Counted from the first letter of the stretch, positions 12,514 to 24,060 are shown. The stretch is DNA of 64,000 bases from Ilex aquifolium (GCA_951799425.1 OX637405.1:26948635-27012634), one strand, 5' to 3'. Numbers and translations: made by a program. Notes: generated by a model not told the origin, from the sequence alone.

Positions 12514-15500
12514 TTATTGGGCATGCCTCAAACTTTCTACTTCAGCTAATAGTTTACCACTTCCATCTTGATAATTAGCCAACAATTCCTTCATCCTTTG
12601 AAACAAAGTTTCCCTTTCTTGTCTTATTCTAGCCCTGTCCTCACTAATCTTCAACAATGTTTCCCTAAGCCTTATTTTTTCTTGCAGTAAGATGACATTT
12701 TCTTGCCTCAGTTTGTTCTCATTTTCTTTGTTTAAAGAAAGCTGAGGAGAAAATTCTTCCACAGAATCAATGTAGGTCATCTTATTCCTAACTTCATCTT
12801 GGAAATAGTGAGCTTGTGAAATTTTGGTTTGAAGATGAGTACTCATGTGAGCCACTTGCTGCTGTTGTTGTTGCTTTGTGAAATAAGCAAACAAGACAGC
12901 AGAAACTTTGACCACGCTGGAAGCCACGGTGGATGGGTTGACTTGTATAAGCTGGTTAAAGGAGAGCTCAAGTTATTTAAAAAGACATGAAAACGCTTGT
13001 TTCAAAGCTGCTTCGATGGGAGGAAGAGAGTTGTTAGAAAAAGACACAGAGTCCACTGCCTTTATGAACTCATCTCCCTTATGATAAATTGCTTCAATAT
13101 CAAAATTTGAGATTGAGATATAAGAGGTAGATTCGGGCATTGACTATAAAGAAAGAAAATAATAGATTAAAAGAAGCAAGAAAGTAGCACAGACAAATGA
13201 AGTAATAGAATGTTACCTGATTTAAATAAGCAACAGAGGGAAAAAAAACTTCTTTAATTGGTCTGCTTGGCCATGAGGATTGGCTTGAGGGCTATCAACA
13301 AGAATTGGGATTGTAGGATCCTTACAAGCAGTCTATTCAGGGATAGGAAATGTTTCAACATGAGGGTTCTGATGAGAAGGTGAAACATAACCTTCAAGAG
13401 GTAGAGGAGGCATATATTGGCTTGATGGAGTAGCAACTACTATCGTAGCCATAGGGGTGTCTACTTGATTCTCAGGAATATGATCATCCTCTTGCTCTGA
13501 AGGAATTGAGGAGGAATGCTCAGAGTTGCTGGATTCTGATGGTAGAATTAGTGTCCTGGTCCTTCTCTAGAAAAAGGGAAATTTAAATGTTAAAAAAAAT
13601 CTCAAAAAGGGGAAAGATAAGATGTAGAAAATTGTTATCCTTACTTTAGTAGACAGTTTGAACAACTTGCTAGATTGTTTGGTTGCAGGAATAAGATGGC
13701 TAATCAGCACATCTTCACTTTTGGTCAGAGAAGTACTACATTCTTATCCCCCTTTGAAGAAGGAGCAAATGCCAGCGGCTGTGAAGGTTTTTCCACAGGA
13801 GGCATTACATTTGGTCTACTAGGAGAAAGATGAGCACTTGTCTTTTTGTGAAGAAGAGGCATTTCTCTAACATCTTGCTCATCGATGGCGGTTTCCATTG
13901 GTATATTAGCAGCTACTTGAGAGGATTTGACCATTTCCTAAGATTAAGCAATGGCATTATGATCATCAATGACAGACTACATTAGCCTTGGGGCAGAACC
14001 TTTCTATTTCTTCTTCTTTGACTCCTCAACTAATATAGCTTTGCCCTTACTTGGATTGACTGGAGGAGAAGGAATAGGAGCAAGTGTTTGTTTATTTTCT
14101 TGACCTGAAGAAAATTAAAATATGGCCTAGGTGGGAAAAGAAATGAGTTGAAAAAGAACAGGAAAAGAAAAACAAGATATACCTATAGAAGGAGCCTCGC
14201 TTGTCTGGCGATTGTTAAAACACAACCAAGAAATATATTCATCCATGGACTAAGAAAAAATTAAGGTTAAAATATTCTGCCACTATTCTTAATGGAAAGT
14301 GGATTGCGATGGACTGGAGGAAAAGTAAGAAAAGCAAAAAGATTTCAGCGACCTCTCATAAGCCTAAGAAATCTGGTGGAGTAGGGCTTCTGACTATATT
14401 TTTTCCCTCTCACCAACAGGCTCGTTGATAGAAGGATGCATACAAAGGAAAGGAATGTCATGAGTCAGGCCAAATTTTCTGACAAACTGACTCAGGTTGT
14501 AACTTTCGAAACTGCAGTAAGAAAATTTGAAGATAGATACAAAGCCTCTTACATGAAGGTAGCTAGGTAGTAAAACACTACCCCAAAAGATACGCTGCAA
14601 CTCAATGGCCTCTTTAGAGGCAGTATCTGGGTTAGCAAAAAATGGCTCTATGAAAGAACAAGAGTAGAGAAACTAAAAAAAAAAAGGGGTATACAAAGAT
14701 TTTGGTCTATCTTTGCTAAGATTGAAAAAAAAAATTGAAAGAAGAGTCAAAAGTCTTCTTTAATAAAAGAGTTGAAGAAGCCAAAAATCGATGAGCATAA
14801 AGCCAAGTCTGAAAAAGCCAGAAAGGTCCCCCACAGCTGATAGCGATCCTATTTTTTGTCAGGTTAAAAAGACCTCTATGTAATGCCTCTAAAACAAAAT
14901 GGGCCAAGGCAAGTTTCTTTTTGTTGCCTAACTGGATGTCCACTCCAACTTAGTCCTTGGTAATTTTGAAGCTAGGAACATAGAAAACAAATCGACAAAG
15001 CCAATGGAGAAGAAAAGTGACATGTTTTATAAATGAGGGCATAAAAGATTGAGAGGCAAATAAATGATTTATCAAATCATTGTACCCGATACTAGAAGGA
15101 AGATTAACAAAGGCACGATTAGTATCAATAAAGACACAAGCATTTACCTCCATACCCGTCGATGAAGCCCTGATAGATGAACAATATCTAGTATTGTTGG
15201 GGACATCATACCAATCGAAAGAAGCATGACATTAGACGATTGGGACCAAAAAACATGTAGTAACGCCGATTAACCACTGGTTCAAACACATTTTGCAAAT
15301 GGAGAGCTTGATCATTTTAAAGATACCTGAGCATCTCCATTTCAATTCCAAATGGGGTTCTAATCTTGCAACCCAATCAATCCATTGTTGGTCAGGATTG
15401 ATCCATGAATGAAGGGGATTGGTCCCTTGGTTCTAGGATTTTCGTAGAAGTTGAGATTGATTCAACATTAGGGTTTTCCCGTCATGAACAGGATTGTAAT

Positions 15501-15697
15501 TTGATAATCCCTCACAAACATACGAATTGAAAGAGGGGCCAAGAGCAAGTTTCCCATTGGAACTAGAGTGGGAATCAGAGCCCTATGTTCCATTAAGTCA
15601 TGGGCCATTTGTTTGATTTCTGTTTGATTTCAACAGAAAATCTGGGAAAGAAAGGGATTTCATATGAAGATGGAAGAGTTTGTTTCCTTGGAGCCAT
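12514..15697 (-). pseudogene. Antisense PMD (plant mobile domain) gene inside the retrotransposon
   Basis: Read on the minus strand it starts MAPRKQTLPSSYEIPFFPRF at 15697. A plant mobile domain follows: WIDWVARLEPHLELKWRCSG (about 15400), FIKHVTFLLHWLCRFVFY (about 15010), KLALAHFVLEALHRGLFNL then GGPFWLFQTWLYAHRF (14920-14780). A basic, Ser-rich linker follows, and a C-terminal coiled coil with a poly-Gln run (12927-12514, QQQQQQ, then LRQENVILLQEKIRLRETLLK). Stops and gaps suggest several exons or decay. PMD proteins (MAIN/MAIL1 family) act in the nucleus, and related ORFs occur antisense in Tat retrotransposons. It lies tail to tail with pol and upstream of the 3' LTR. Confidence 0.75.
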
Positions 15698-15861
15698 CTT
15701 GAGTACGAAAAAGAAGAATCTCCAGAAGCAGAGTAATAAAAGAGATAATAAACAATGAAGTGAAATGAACAGTACGTTTGCCAAATATTTTAAGTAGGTA
15801 TTTGAAAAAATAATGGTTACGACTGTTCATTTATTCGGGTTATCTATTAAACCCAATTAAA

Positions 15862-15873
15862 TGAGGGGGGCAT
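15862..15873 (+). promoter_or_regulatory. Polypurine tract of the 5-16 kb Tat element
   Basis: TGAGGGGGG, followed by CAT, lies directly before the LTR start TGTTTGGACA. This is the expected primer site for plus-strand DNA synthesis in reverse transcription. Confidence 0.65.
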
Positions 15874-16286
15874 TGTTTGGACATAAAATATTAAATCCCA
15901 GTAATATTTAGTGTATTGACACTTGGCTGTCTAAAGTTACTGTGGAGTACCACGTGGCAGAATTTGAAGAAAGACGAAAAATGATAAGTCACAAATATGT
16001 TTGAAAAAGAAGGAGTAACCAACTAGGAGTTGCCAGTAGGTAACCATCGATAAGAGAAAACCCGTACAAGATAGTGGCTATAAAAATGGCAATCAATGAA
16101 AAAGAGAGGGACACATTCAAACCCCCAAAAGACCCACGATCTGGGCATCATTAGTAGTAGTTTTTAGGCTAGTTTTAGGGGCAGTAAGTACTATAATTAA
16201 GGCTATTTTATTCAGTCTTTTGTAACTGAAGTCCTTTTGATTAAATTAATAAATGAATCCTTTTTTATTAGTTCTCTGTTATAACA
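15874..16286 (+). mobile_element. 3' LTR of the 1-16 kb Tat element
   Basis: Starts TGTTTGGACATAAAATATT and ends TGTTATAACA, so the ends are inverted. A TATA box (GGCTATAAAAATGG, about 16076) and AATAAA-like signals near the 3' end (about 16245) fit an LTR. A related copy, about three-quarters identical by eye, lies in opposite orientation at 20891-21296. The 5' LTR is presumably before base 1. Confidence 0.7.
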
Positions 16287-16379
16287 TTGCACCTTTGTAC
16301 AGTGTGATTTATATTGTAGGCTTGGCTCCTCAACTTGATATAAAGCTAGATAGATAGGTTCTTAGGAGTGTGAGAGTCA

Positions 16380-16930
16380 AGTAGAATGAATGATTCAATA
16401 GCCCTCCTTTGCCAATTTCGAAGAGATTGAGGTCTAGAGACTCCCCCACTTCCAAGTCACCCCCGAAAGTTTCTACCTTCGAGGAGCCCATTGATGTGGA
16501 GTCTTCTCCATATATTCTTTTAATCAAGAAAAGGAAGACTGTTGAGGGCAAGTTGCCTACCCCTACTCCTGGTGATACTTCAACTTATAAACCCAAAACC
16601 ATTGCTTCGACAATCTAGAATGACAAATAATTTACTATGAAGTGGTTTCAGCATATTATCCCAAGGGCAGAGGTGGAGAAGATAGTGAAGATGAGGTCCC
16701 TAAAATTTGTTAGTCCATGACATATCACTTTGGAAAGGTAGTACATATCTCCCACCTTCTCCTTATTATTCCATGTTCTTATTCTAATATGGACTTTCTT
16801 CATTTCAGCTGGCCATTCTTGCTTCTACAATGAGCTCTGTGACTTTTATGAAAGAGGATAACAACGTACCATGCAGCTTTCCGGTAAAGTTTCTACGCCT
16901 CAGTCCTCTAATTGGGTATTACTCCATCTA
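16380..16930 (+). pseudogene. Antisense ORF of the 17-19 kb Tat element (fragment)
   Basis: The longest frame, 16409-16618, is PISKRLRSRDSPTSKSPPKV then EEPIDVESSPYILLIKKRK, a basic/Ser-Pro-rich segment. It continues past a stop as KWFQHIIPRAEVEKIVKMRS and then a possible intron ending TTTCAG at about 16808. It lies head-on to the minus-strand pol fragment, the same position as the antisense genes at 12.5-15.7 kb and 56.9-57.5 kb. No PMD core is visible here; assignment rests on position and composition. Confidence 0.45.
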
Positions 16931-19270
16931 TTAAATATTGAACGATAGGAAAGGTCCACCCCTTCTCTTACTAGGAGACATTGACCTCTGCTTCGAACTC
17001 GTTGATGTTAGGTTTAAGAAGGAGCTCCAAAGGATTACACTTGGGAGCTCATTGTGGAATGATGAAGCCAAACGAGCTAAAAAATCAGCATGAGTGTTTT
17101 CAACTCTGGGAATTTGCTCGATGTTGAAGGCTTCTAGATAGGATATACACTTAAAAACCTTGGCTAAGTATGCAGCCATCCTTGTATCTTTGGTCGCGTA
17201 CTTTCCTTTGATATGTTTAACAATTAACTAGGAATCCAGCGAGTAGAGCTTCATATTCTGCCTCATTATTTGAGGCTACAAACCTGAATCTTAAGGCATA
17301 CTCTATCCTGAGTTGATACGAGTAAATCAAGATTACTCCTGCCCCACCTCATCGGCATTTGATGAACCATTGGTAAAGAAGATCCAGCACTTTTGTGGCA
17401 AGTTGTTTGACAAATAGGATTCTTCAGACGAGGTATTTTGAACGATGAAGTCCGCCAATGTTTGCCCCTTGATTGTTGTTCTTGGCTGATAAGTTATATT
17501 AAACACACCCAATTCAATGGCCCATTTAGCAAGCCTTCTAGATATTTCTGGTTGTTGTAAAACTTGTCAGATTGGAGAGTTGGTCATGCCAGTGATTGGG
17601 TGAGCTTGGAAGTATGGGCGCAACTTTCGCACTGTAGAGATCAGTGCCAATGCTACTTTCTCTAGCCTCGAATACCTGACTTCTGTTCCCTTTCGGATAT
17701 GGCTGGTATAGTATACTGTCTTTTGAACTCTTTGATCTTTTCTTATTAGAGCATAACTGGTGGCTTCATCCGAGACTGCTAGATAAAGGTACATAATCTT
17801 TATTTCAACTGGGGTTGATAATAATAGGGGGCGCCCTCAAATACTACTTGAGCTTTTTGAAAGCTATCAAACAATCTGGCATCCATTCGAAAGCTTTCTT
17901 CAACGTCTTAAAGAAAGGTAAACATTTATCACTGGCCCACGATACACACCTATTGAGTGCTACAACATGTCCAGTGAGGCATTGCATCTCCTTGATATTT
18001 CGAGGTGGGTGCATATCCATTAGAGCATGAATCTTTTCTTGGTTTGCCTTAATTCCCCTTTGAGACACCATGAATCCCATAAATTTTCCATAGGATACCC
18101 TGAAAGCATATTTCGCAGGGTTTAGCTTCATCTTGTACTTCCTTAGGACTTGGAAAGCTTCATGTAGCTTGCTTACATGGTCCTCAGCTACTTTACTTTT
18201 CACTAACATGTCATCAACATAAATCTACATACTCTTCCCAATAAGGTTCTTGAAAATTTGATTTAGCAAACATTGATAAGTGGCACCAGCGTTCGTTAGG
18301 CCAAAGGGCATGACCTGGTAGCAATACAACCCTTGCCCCGTGACAAATGAAGTCAGTCAAATCTATGCAAAGTCTCTATTTTCCATTGTGTTTCTTTACG
18401 AGCACAACATTGGCTATCCACTATGGATAGTGGACTTCCCGAACTGACTTTGCTTGTAGGAGTTTCAACACTTCCTCAGCAATTGCATTGGCCCTTTTAG
18501 GGGAAAAAGCTCTCATCTTTTACTTTACTGGCTTGAATGAGGGATCCACATTGAGCTTGTGGACTATCACATGCGGATCTATGCCTGGCATGTCCTCAAT
18601 ACTCCAGGCGAAGACATATGCATTCTCTTGCAAGGTCTTCTCCAACTTAACTTTAATATGAGGGGAAAGATTGGAACCCACATACGTAATCTGGTCAGAC
18701 TTCCTTCCCAAGGTCACGGAGACTAGCTTTTCATCGGGGCATGTTCGCTCTGGTTCTTTAGGATCTCTAAGGTCAATATTATCCACTTGACAAGTTTCAA
18801 AAAACATGAGAGGACCTTACTGATGTAACATATCATTCCCTTACTACTGCCTGATCTCCTTAGACCTCTCCAATACCTTTACTTATTGGGAATCGTAGGA
18901 GAAAGTGATAAATTGAAGGTACTGCTTTGAGGGAATTAAGGGTTACTCAACCCAATATCATGTTATAAGCTGAAGGGCAGTCCATTACTACGAAATCCAC
19001 CATATGTGTCTGCTGGCAGGGAGTTTCCCCTAGAGTAATAGGAATAAAAATTGCCCCAACTGGATATACCTTTTTCTCTAGAGGAACCTATCAAAGGGGT
19101 CTTGATGAAATAAGACATTTGAACCCTTTCCAAATAGTCGCTTGAAAATTTTCTGTCGATTGATACATTTCTGTTGATCCCAGCAGATTTTGGAGCAATA
19201 GAAAGACAACCTATTAAATGGACCCGAATAAAAAATCTCAATTTTAAGTGGTCTTGCTTACCTCTGAGCA
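16931..19270 (-). pseudogene. Tat-type Gypsy pol fragment: protease, RT, two RNase H domains
   Basis: On the minus strand, in order: protease C-terminal half (19110-18900) with KVYPVGAIFIPITLGETP and MDCPSAYNMILG; RT linker (18807-18520) with NAYVFAWSIEDMPGIDPHVI; RT palm with YVDDML (about 18208-18225) and the following thumb (18209-17844); RNase H (17794-17567, YYTSHIRKGTEVRYSRLEK); and a second, archaeal-type RNase H (about 17400-16960) with [20 protein letters not shown] and IPRVENTHADFLARLASS. The double RNase H is diagnostic of Tat. Integrase is missing, and several frames are needed, so it is dead. Confidence 0.8.
19100..19218 (-). repeat. Inverted repeat flanking the ALS3 exons (left arm)
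   Basis: The minus strand here (CTCCAAAATCTGCTGGGATC onward to GGTTCAAATGTCTTATTTC) aligns along about 100 bp with the plus strand at 20768-20868. It is the start of the protease region of the adjacent pol fragment. Confidence 0.6.
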
Positions 19271-19457
19271 CTTGGTTCCTTAAATATAGTCCTTACCAGA
19301 TGAAATTAGGGTATTACTTTATGTTTTTCATTTTATCTTTTAATACTTAAGTATAATTGATAGTGGCTGCTAACTTTTGTTTCGTGATGATTTTGTTGCT
19401 TATGAGAGTCAGGGAGGCTTATCACTTCAATTGCATTATATGATTGTGCCCTTGCAG

Positions 19458-20396
19458 GTTTGTGTTGCTGGTTATACTGCGGGCCAACGTGCCAAACATG
19501 TCCCTCATGGGAAATATGTTGCAGGAGCCTCCATTCTGGTTGGAACTGCAGTCACAATGTTCTTGTTAGTTTTACTGAATGGTTTCCCTTTCACTCCACG
19601 ATACATCATTCCCATTGCAGGGATAGTGGTTGGCAGTGCAATGAGGGCAACTGGTGTTTTAATGAAAAGACTCCGAGATGACATCAAGACACAAATGAAC
19701 CTAGTAAGTCCTAATAACTAGATGCTTGTGTAAAATTTTTATGCTATTTGGTAGATTGCCCTGGTTGAACCTTTTCTTAAAATTTCATGTAGTTGTCCAT
19801 GGGTGACAAATATATTGGTTGGAGTTTGCCTGCCATGTGGCTGTTTCTAACTTCTATTAATCGACTGTACGCAGATCATCAATATAGATTAGGAAAAATG
19901 TATTTGAATGTGAACGACATAATGCTCTATCATGCTCATTTTGCTTTATACCAATTGAATGTGTTGATTAATTGATCAACATTGGGCTACTTTCCAAATA
20001 TCAAGCATCTCCAAGTTTTCAAACCTAGAATTCAACAATTTGGCATCACTATTCATGATTTCATATTGTTTCTTATTGTAGGTGGAGACAGCGTTGGCTC
20101 TTGGGGCTACCCCCCGTCAAGCAATACTTCAACAGGTGAAAAGGTCTCTTGTTATTGGACTTTCTCCTATCTTGGACAATGCCAAAACCGTTGGTCTTAT
20201 ATCAATTCCAGGTGCAATGACTGGGCTTATATTGGGAGGAGTTTCTCCTCTGGAGGCTATTCAGGTGCAGATTGTCATAATGGCCATGGTTCTTGGGGCT
20301 TCAACTATTAGTAGTATCGTGTCGGCAGACCTCTGTTGGCGTGCCTTCTTCACCAAAGCCTACCAGTTAGAAACAAAGGTGTTTATGGCGGATTGA
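19458..20396 (+). CDS. ALS3: ALS3/STAR2-like ABC transporter permease, 3' exons (5' exon absent)
   Basis: Two exons join in frame: 19458-19703 (acceptor TTGCAG, donor GTAAGT) and 20082-20396 (acceptor TTGTAG, stop TGA). They give 186 codons ending KAYQLETKVFMAD. Key segments: VCVAGYTAGQRAKHVPHGKY, FPFTPRYIIPIAG, VETALALGATPRQAILQQVK and GAMTGLILGGVSPLEAIQ, with about three to four hydrophobic helices. The UPF0014 family protein ALS3 pairs with a nucleotide-binding partner (STAR1) and is needed for aluminium tolerance; the full family length is about 270 residues. The coding sequence is intact here, but the first exon (N-terminal third) is not found within 19 kb upstream, which is all transposon sequence. 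Either intron 1 is greatly expanded or this is a 5'-truncated copy. Confidence 0.88.
19704..20081 (+). other. Intron of the ALS3-like gene
   Basis: A 378-bp phase-0 intron with GTAAGT donor and a T-rich tract ending TTGTAG. Its retention argues against a retroposed (processed) copy. Confidence 0.8.
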
Positions 20397-20740
20397 GAAT
20401 TGCCTGATCTTCATTCACTATGATCATGAGTCATGACCTTTAACTTAGTCAACCAATTCATGAATAGGAGAAGCAATACAAGCACCAAGAGCCTAGTAGT
20501 TGGATTTTTTTATGGACCAAATCCAGCTCTGAATCACAGAACACAATCATTAAGCTGAATGCTATCTATATCATATGAAATTGTATGATATGAATTTAGT
20601 TGCTCCGTTTTCTCTCTTTTTACCAATTGTAAGTTCTGCAACTGGGAATAGCCTAGCATTTTTTTTCCATTATTTCTTCTTTAAAAAAAATTTCCTTCCC
20701 AAGAAAATTGCAATTATGGTTTATGCAAATGTTTGAATTG
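20397..20740 (+). other. Putative 3' untranslated region of the ALS3-like gene
   Basis: Non-coding, with no repeat recognised before the inverted-repeat arm at 20768. The 3' end cannot be placed from sequence alone. Confidence 0.4.
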
Positions 20741-20767
20741 AGTGTCTGATGTTTAACCCGTATCTCC

Positions 20768-20868
20768 AAAATCTGTTGGGATCGACAGAGATATCCCAAT
20801 CGATAGATAGTTTTTGTCAATTGTTTATAAGAGGTTCAAATGCCTTGTTTCAAGACTTACTTGGATGT
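20768..20868 (+). repeat. Inverted repeat flanking the ALS3 exons (right arm)
   Basis: Plus-strand CTCCAAAATCTGTTGGGATC continuing to GGTTCAAATGCCTTGTTTC matches the minus strand of 19100-19218. It is a stray piece of the same Tat protease region in opposite orientation. Confidence 0.6.
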
Positions 20869-20890
20869 GAAATAATGAACAAACACACAG

Positions 20891-21296
20891 TGTAGGGAAC
20901 TAATAAAAGATGATTCCTTTATTAATTCAATTAAAGGGACTTTAGTTATAGAAAGACTAAATAAACAACTTTGATTGCAACAATAACTGCCTCCTAAAAC
21001 TTATCTAAAAACTACTCCCAATAATGCCAAGATCATGGGTCTTTGGGTGTTTGAGTGTATCATGTCCTCTCCACTAAATGCTCTTTTTATAGCCATTATC
21101 TTCGACGGTTTTGTTCCCATCGATGGTTACCAAATGGTAACTTCCTGTTAGTTATACTTTCTTTTTAAATATGGTTGTGATTGATCATCTCCCGTCTTTC
21201 TTCAAATTCTGCTACGTGACACTTTCTTAATGCACCTGGAATGCCAAGTGTCGATACACTTAATATTCCTGATATTTGATATTTTATATCCAAACA
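20891..21296 (-). mobile_element. LTR related to the one at 15874, opposite orientation
   Basis: Reads TGTTTGGATATAAAATATC to GTTCCCTACA on the minus strand and aligns throughout with 15874-16286, including CACGTAGCAGAATTTGAAGA and the TATA box (GGCTATAAAAAG, about 21090). The flanks CACAG and TAACC do not match, so it is not a simple solo LTR. It could drive transcription toward, and antisense to, the ALS3-like exons. Confidence 0.7.
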
Positions 21297-21711
21297 TAAC
21301 CAAAGTCAATACATCTTGAGTACTCATTGAAATGAGGTATGATTAAAATTTTATGCAGAATAGTAGATACTTCTTTCTCATAATTTATAGCATAGATGTG
21401 TTTTACTAATTCCACAATATATACCTATGGATTATTTTTTTTCTTAATCAGAGGACAACGACACACACTCGAAACAATTCAAAACATTTTCGTATGTATT
21501 CTCTGTTTCAAAAAACCACAGTGGCTTGGTACCAGGATCATGTCACTAAAAGAAATTATTAGTTACGATTTTCATTGGGTCCTTGAATTTGCTTTTCATA
21601 GTAAGAATTGAAACCAAGAGGATACAGAAGATAATGGTTGAACCCTGAAATGAAAAGCACAAGAAAGATGTACAAGAATTTATATACACACTAGTAAGCT
21701 CACGTAGACAG

Positions 21712-22371
21712 TGAATATTGTAACACTGGCACATAGATGACCATGTCGATCGGTCACACTGGGGCACTCTAAGGAGGTTGTGGTCTGGTGGGCCAACAGA
21801 GGGAGTTTTAGCTCAGGAAAAGATGTCACACGGGACCCATTGTATCGTTGTGCCCAACATGTGCTCGGGTCACCATATGGGTCACACTCTAATTGGGATT
21901 CGTGGATATATTTTCCTAGCTAAACGGTATAATCCGAGGAGAGAATGGAAAAAAAACAAATTGGTATATATATGTGAAAATAAATAGGATTGTGGAACAT
22001 ACCTTGTACGTACAAGCAAAATTAGGGTACCGTGGCAAGGTTGCCACGATGAGGTCTCGAGGTAAGGGTCCTGCGGCAAGGTGTGTTCCAATATTTAATT
22101 AATATTTGAGACACTTGTCACCAATTTATTTCCTTGCATCACATGTGCCTAGGCCACACATGTGTAGCCTTACTCTATAAGTACCCTTATATTCTCACAA
22201 GAAAGGACAAGAGAGTTGAATGGATGTAAACCCTTAGGCTCTAAGCCTTGAAGAGGCAGCCTTTCTCTCCCTCCTCTCTTCTCTTCTTCCTCTCCTCCTC
22301 CATCCTTCACACCCTCCTCTTGGGTCCTTCCGACAGTGACGTGTATGAACCTATTCAACTCCCCACCTACA
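21712..22371 (+). mobile_element. LTR followed by a Tat/Ogre-type primer site
   Basis: A close copy lies at 49241-49836; both share GTGAATATTGT at the left and CCACCTA(C/T)A at the right. A TATA-like CTCTATAAGTACCC (about 22172) is followed by a leader with a C/T-rich tract. Directly after the right end is a primer-binding site (22377), which makes this a 5' LTR. The exact left base could be 21712 or 21719. Confidence 0.7.
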
Positions 22372-22376
22372 TTTTT

Positions 22377-22394
22377 TGGTGACTCCACTGGGGA
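22377..22394 (+). promoter_or_regulatory. Primer-binding site, tRNA-Arg-like (Tat/Ogre)
   Basis: TGGTGACTCCACTGGGGA lies 5 bases after the LTR end. It is one base from the TGGCGACTCCACTGGGGA type used by Tat/Ogre elements. Confidence 0.65.
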
Positions 22395-22800
22395 GGTGAC
22401 ACTTCAAATGGTATTTTTGTAGTCAAGTAGCACTATATCATTTTGAGTTGGACACCTACTCCTTTTATCATGTTGCTTGGTGGAAAATGGAGCTGGAGAT
22501 CATTTTTTCCCTTAGGAAGGAAATGAATATATCCTGCAGAAAGGTCAAGTATCTTTTCATTGTAGAGTCTAGCCACCATAGTTCGCTCACCTCTCTTCTA
22601 GGATGCGAGCCAAAATTACACGGCAATGCGAGGAGCTCAACACGAAGAGTTAAGCACGTTCAACTTGGGCCAAAGCTGTCTACGTGAAAAGGAAAGTTTT
22701 ATGTCTATGACATATCTTTTTTTTGTGCTCACATTATTATACTTGTGCATCTTGAATGCTTCATATTTTATCCTCATATGTTAATACTTATGATGTGCAA
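22395..22800. other. Non-coding leader after the primer site
   Basis: Possible 5' leader of the element with the LTR at 21712. The 22448-22687 open frame shows no recognisable domain. The element is cut off by the minus-strand relic that follows. Confidence 0.4.
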
Positions 22801-22804
22801 AATG

Positions 22805-23299
22805 TGTTTATGCACCACTTGTCAAGTATTTCATACAGTAATTAAGAAGGAGACTCAACACAAGAAAACACAAATTAAGTGGTTCAGTTAGTGTGACCTA
22901 TTCCACTATGAAGAGCTACGATGACCTGAGTATTTTGTTGCTCAAGTAGTGTAGAGTGCTGAGTGATGCCCCTTGTGTATGTGGGTCTTACAATTTATAG
23001 ACGCCTCCTAATAGATTGAGACGTCATTCTCGTAATAGGTGAGGTAGTTTGGTGGAGGCGGTGCCATTCTCGTAACAGGCGAGACAGTTCCGTGGAGGTG
23101 GTGATGTGCACCCGATGATTGCGTCCCATAGAAATCTCCTCGTGTGTCAGTCGTAGACTGAGTCTCTCAAGATGGCGAGGCTGAACCAACTAAGCTTCCT
23201 TGATCCTGTGGTAGGCTTGGCCTGTATAGTTGAGCTTGGTATGGTCTACATTTCTAAAATGGGCCTTTGAGTTGGGCCTAATCTGGATTGGACCCATCA
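22805..23299 (-). mobile_element. Probable 3' LTR of the 23-25.8 kb minus-strand Tat relic
   Basis: On the minus strand it starts TGATGGGTCCAATCC directly after a polypurine-like ATGGGGGGCAAA (23300-23311) and ends near GGTGCATAAACA. A TATA-like GTCTATAAATTG (about 22996) lies inside. Its lower boundary is tentative and no target duplication was found. Confidence 0.5.
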
Positions 23300-23329
23300 T
23301 TTGCCCCCCATGCCTAGAGTCTAATGGAA

Positions 23330-24060
23330 TTTGAGGGAAATGACATCAATGAGAAATCTTATCCTTGTCCTTTTTTAGCAGATGAACTTTGATGAGGGAG
23401 AGGTAGACATAGCGGGGCTGTAGAGGATGAGTTATGGGTGAGTCACAAGATAGCTGCACCTCTTGAGGCTGAGTTTCTGACCGAGAGAGCCGCAAAGTTA
23501 GAGAGTGAGGCTATTTTTGTGAGAGCAGAGACATGTTCGACTAAGCTTCTGGCGACTCGCAAGAGAGCTGCTATGCTAGAGACTAAGGCTGCTTGCATGA
23601 GTAAAGTTAGATTTAGGCCGAGCTTTTGGCGACTCGCGAGAGAGTCCCTAAGCTGAAGACTGAAGCTGCTTGCGTGAGAGCAGAGACAGAGTTAGACTGA
23701 GCTTTTAGTGACTCACAAAAGAGTTGTTAAGCTATAGACTGAGGCGGCTTGTGTGAGAATAGATGTAGAGTTAGGCTAAGCTCCGACTCGGGAGAGAGCA
23801 GCTAAGCTACAGGCTGAGGCTACTTACGTGAGAGCAGAGGCAGAGTTAGGCCAAGCTTTTGGTGACTCGCAAGAGATTCGCTAAGCTGGAGACTGAGGTT
23901 GCTGCATGCAAAGGCAAAGGTAGGCCAATCTTTTGGCGACTCGCGAGAGAGCCACTAAGCTGGAGGCTGAGGTTGCTTGTGTGAGAGAAGAAGTAGAGTT
24001 TGGATGAGATTTTGGCGACTCGAGAAGCTCATTCCCAAGATATAGAGAGGAGGAGAGAAA
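23330..24060 (+). pseudogene. Antisense coiled-coil ORF relic of the Tat element
   Basis: A degenerate, internally repetitive sequence (period about 80-90 bp; words like AGAGAGCTGCTAAGCT, GAGACTGAGGCTGCTTG, GTGAGAGCAGAGACAGAG). It translates in pieces to Ala/Glu/Arg-rich heptads (RAAKLESEA, RAETCSTKL). It is clearly related to the intact coiled-coil ORF at 56925-57452, and likewise lies antisense to gag-pol and next to the 3' LTR. A possible splice acceptor (TTTTTTAG) lies at about 23380. Stops throughout. Confidence 0.65.

Noticed and set aside
19377-19457. Upstream codons of the 19377-19721 frame as the ALS3 N-terminus
   Set aside because: They precede a strong splice acceptor (TTGCAG at 19457) and do not match the family; they are intron sequence.
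21712-22371. Solo LTR interpretation of the 21.7-kb LTR
   Set aside because: A primer-binding site follows directly, so it was at least once a 5' LTR of a longer element.
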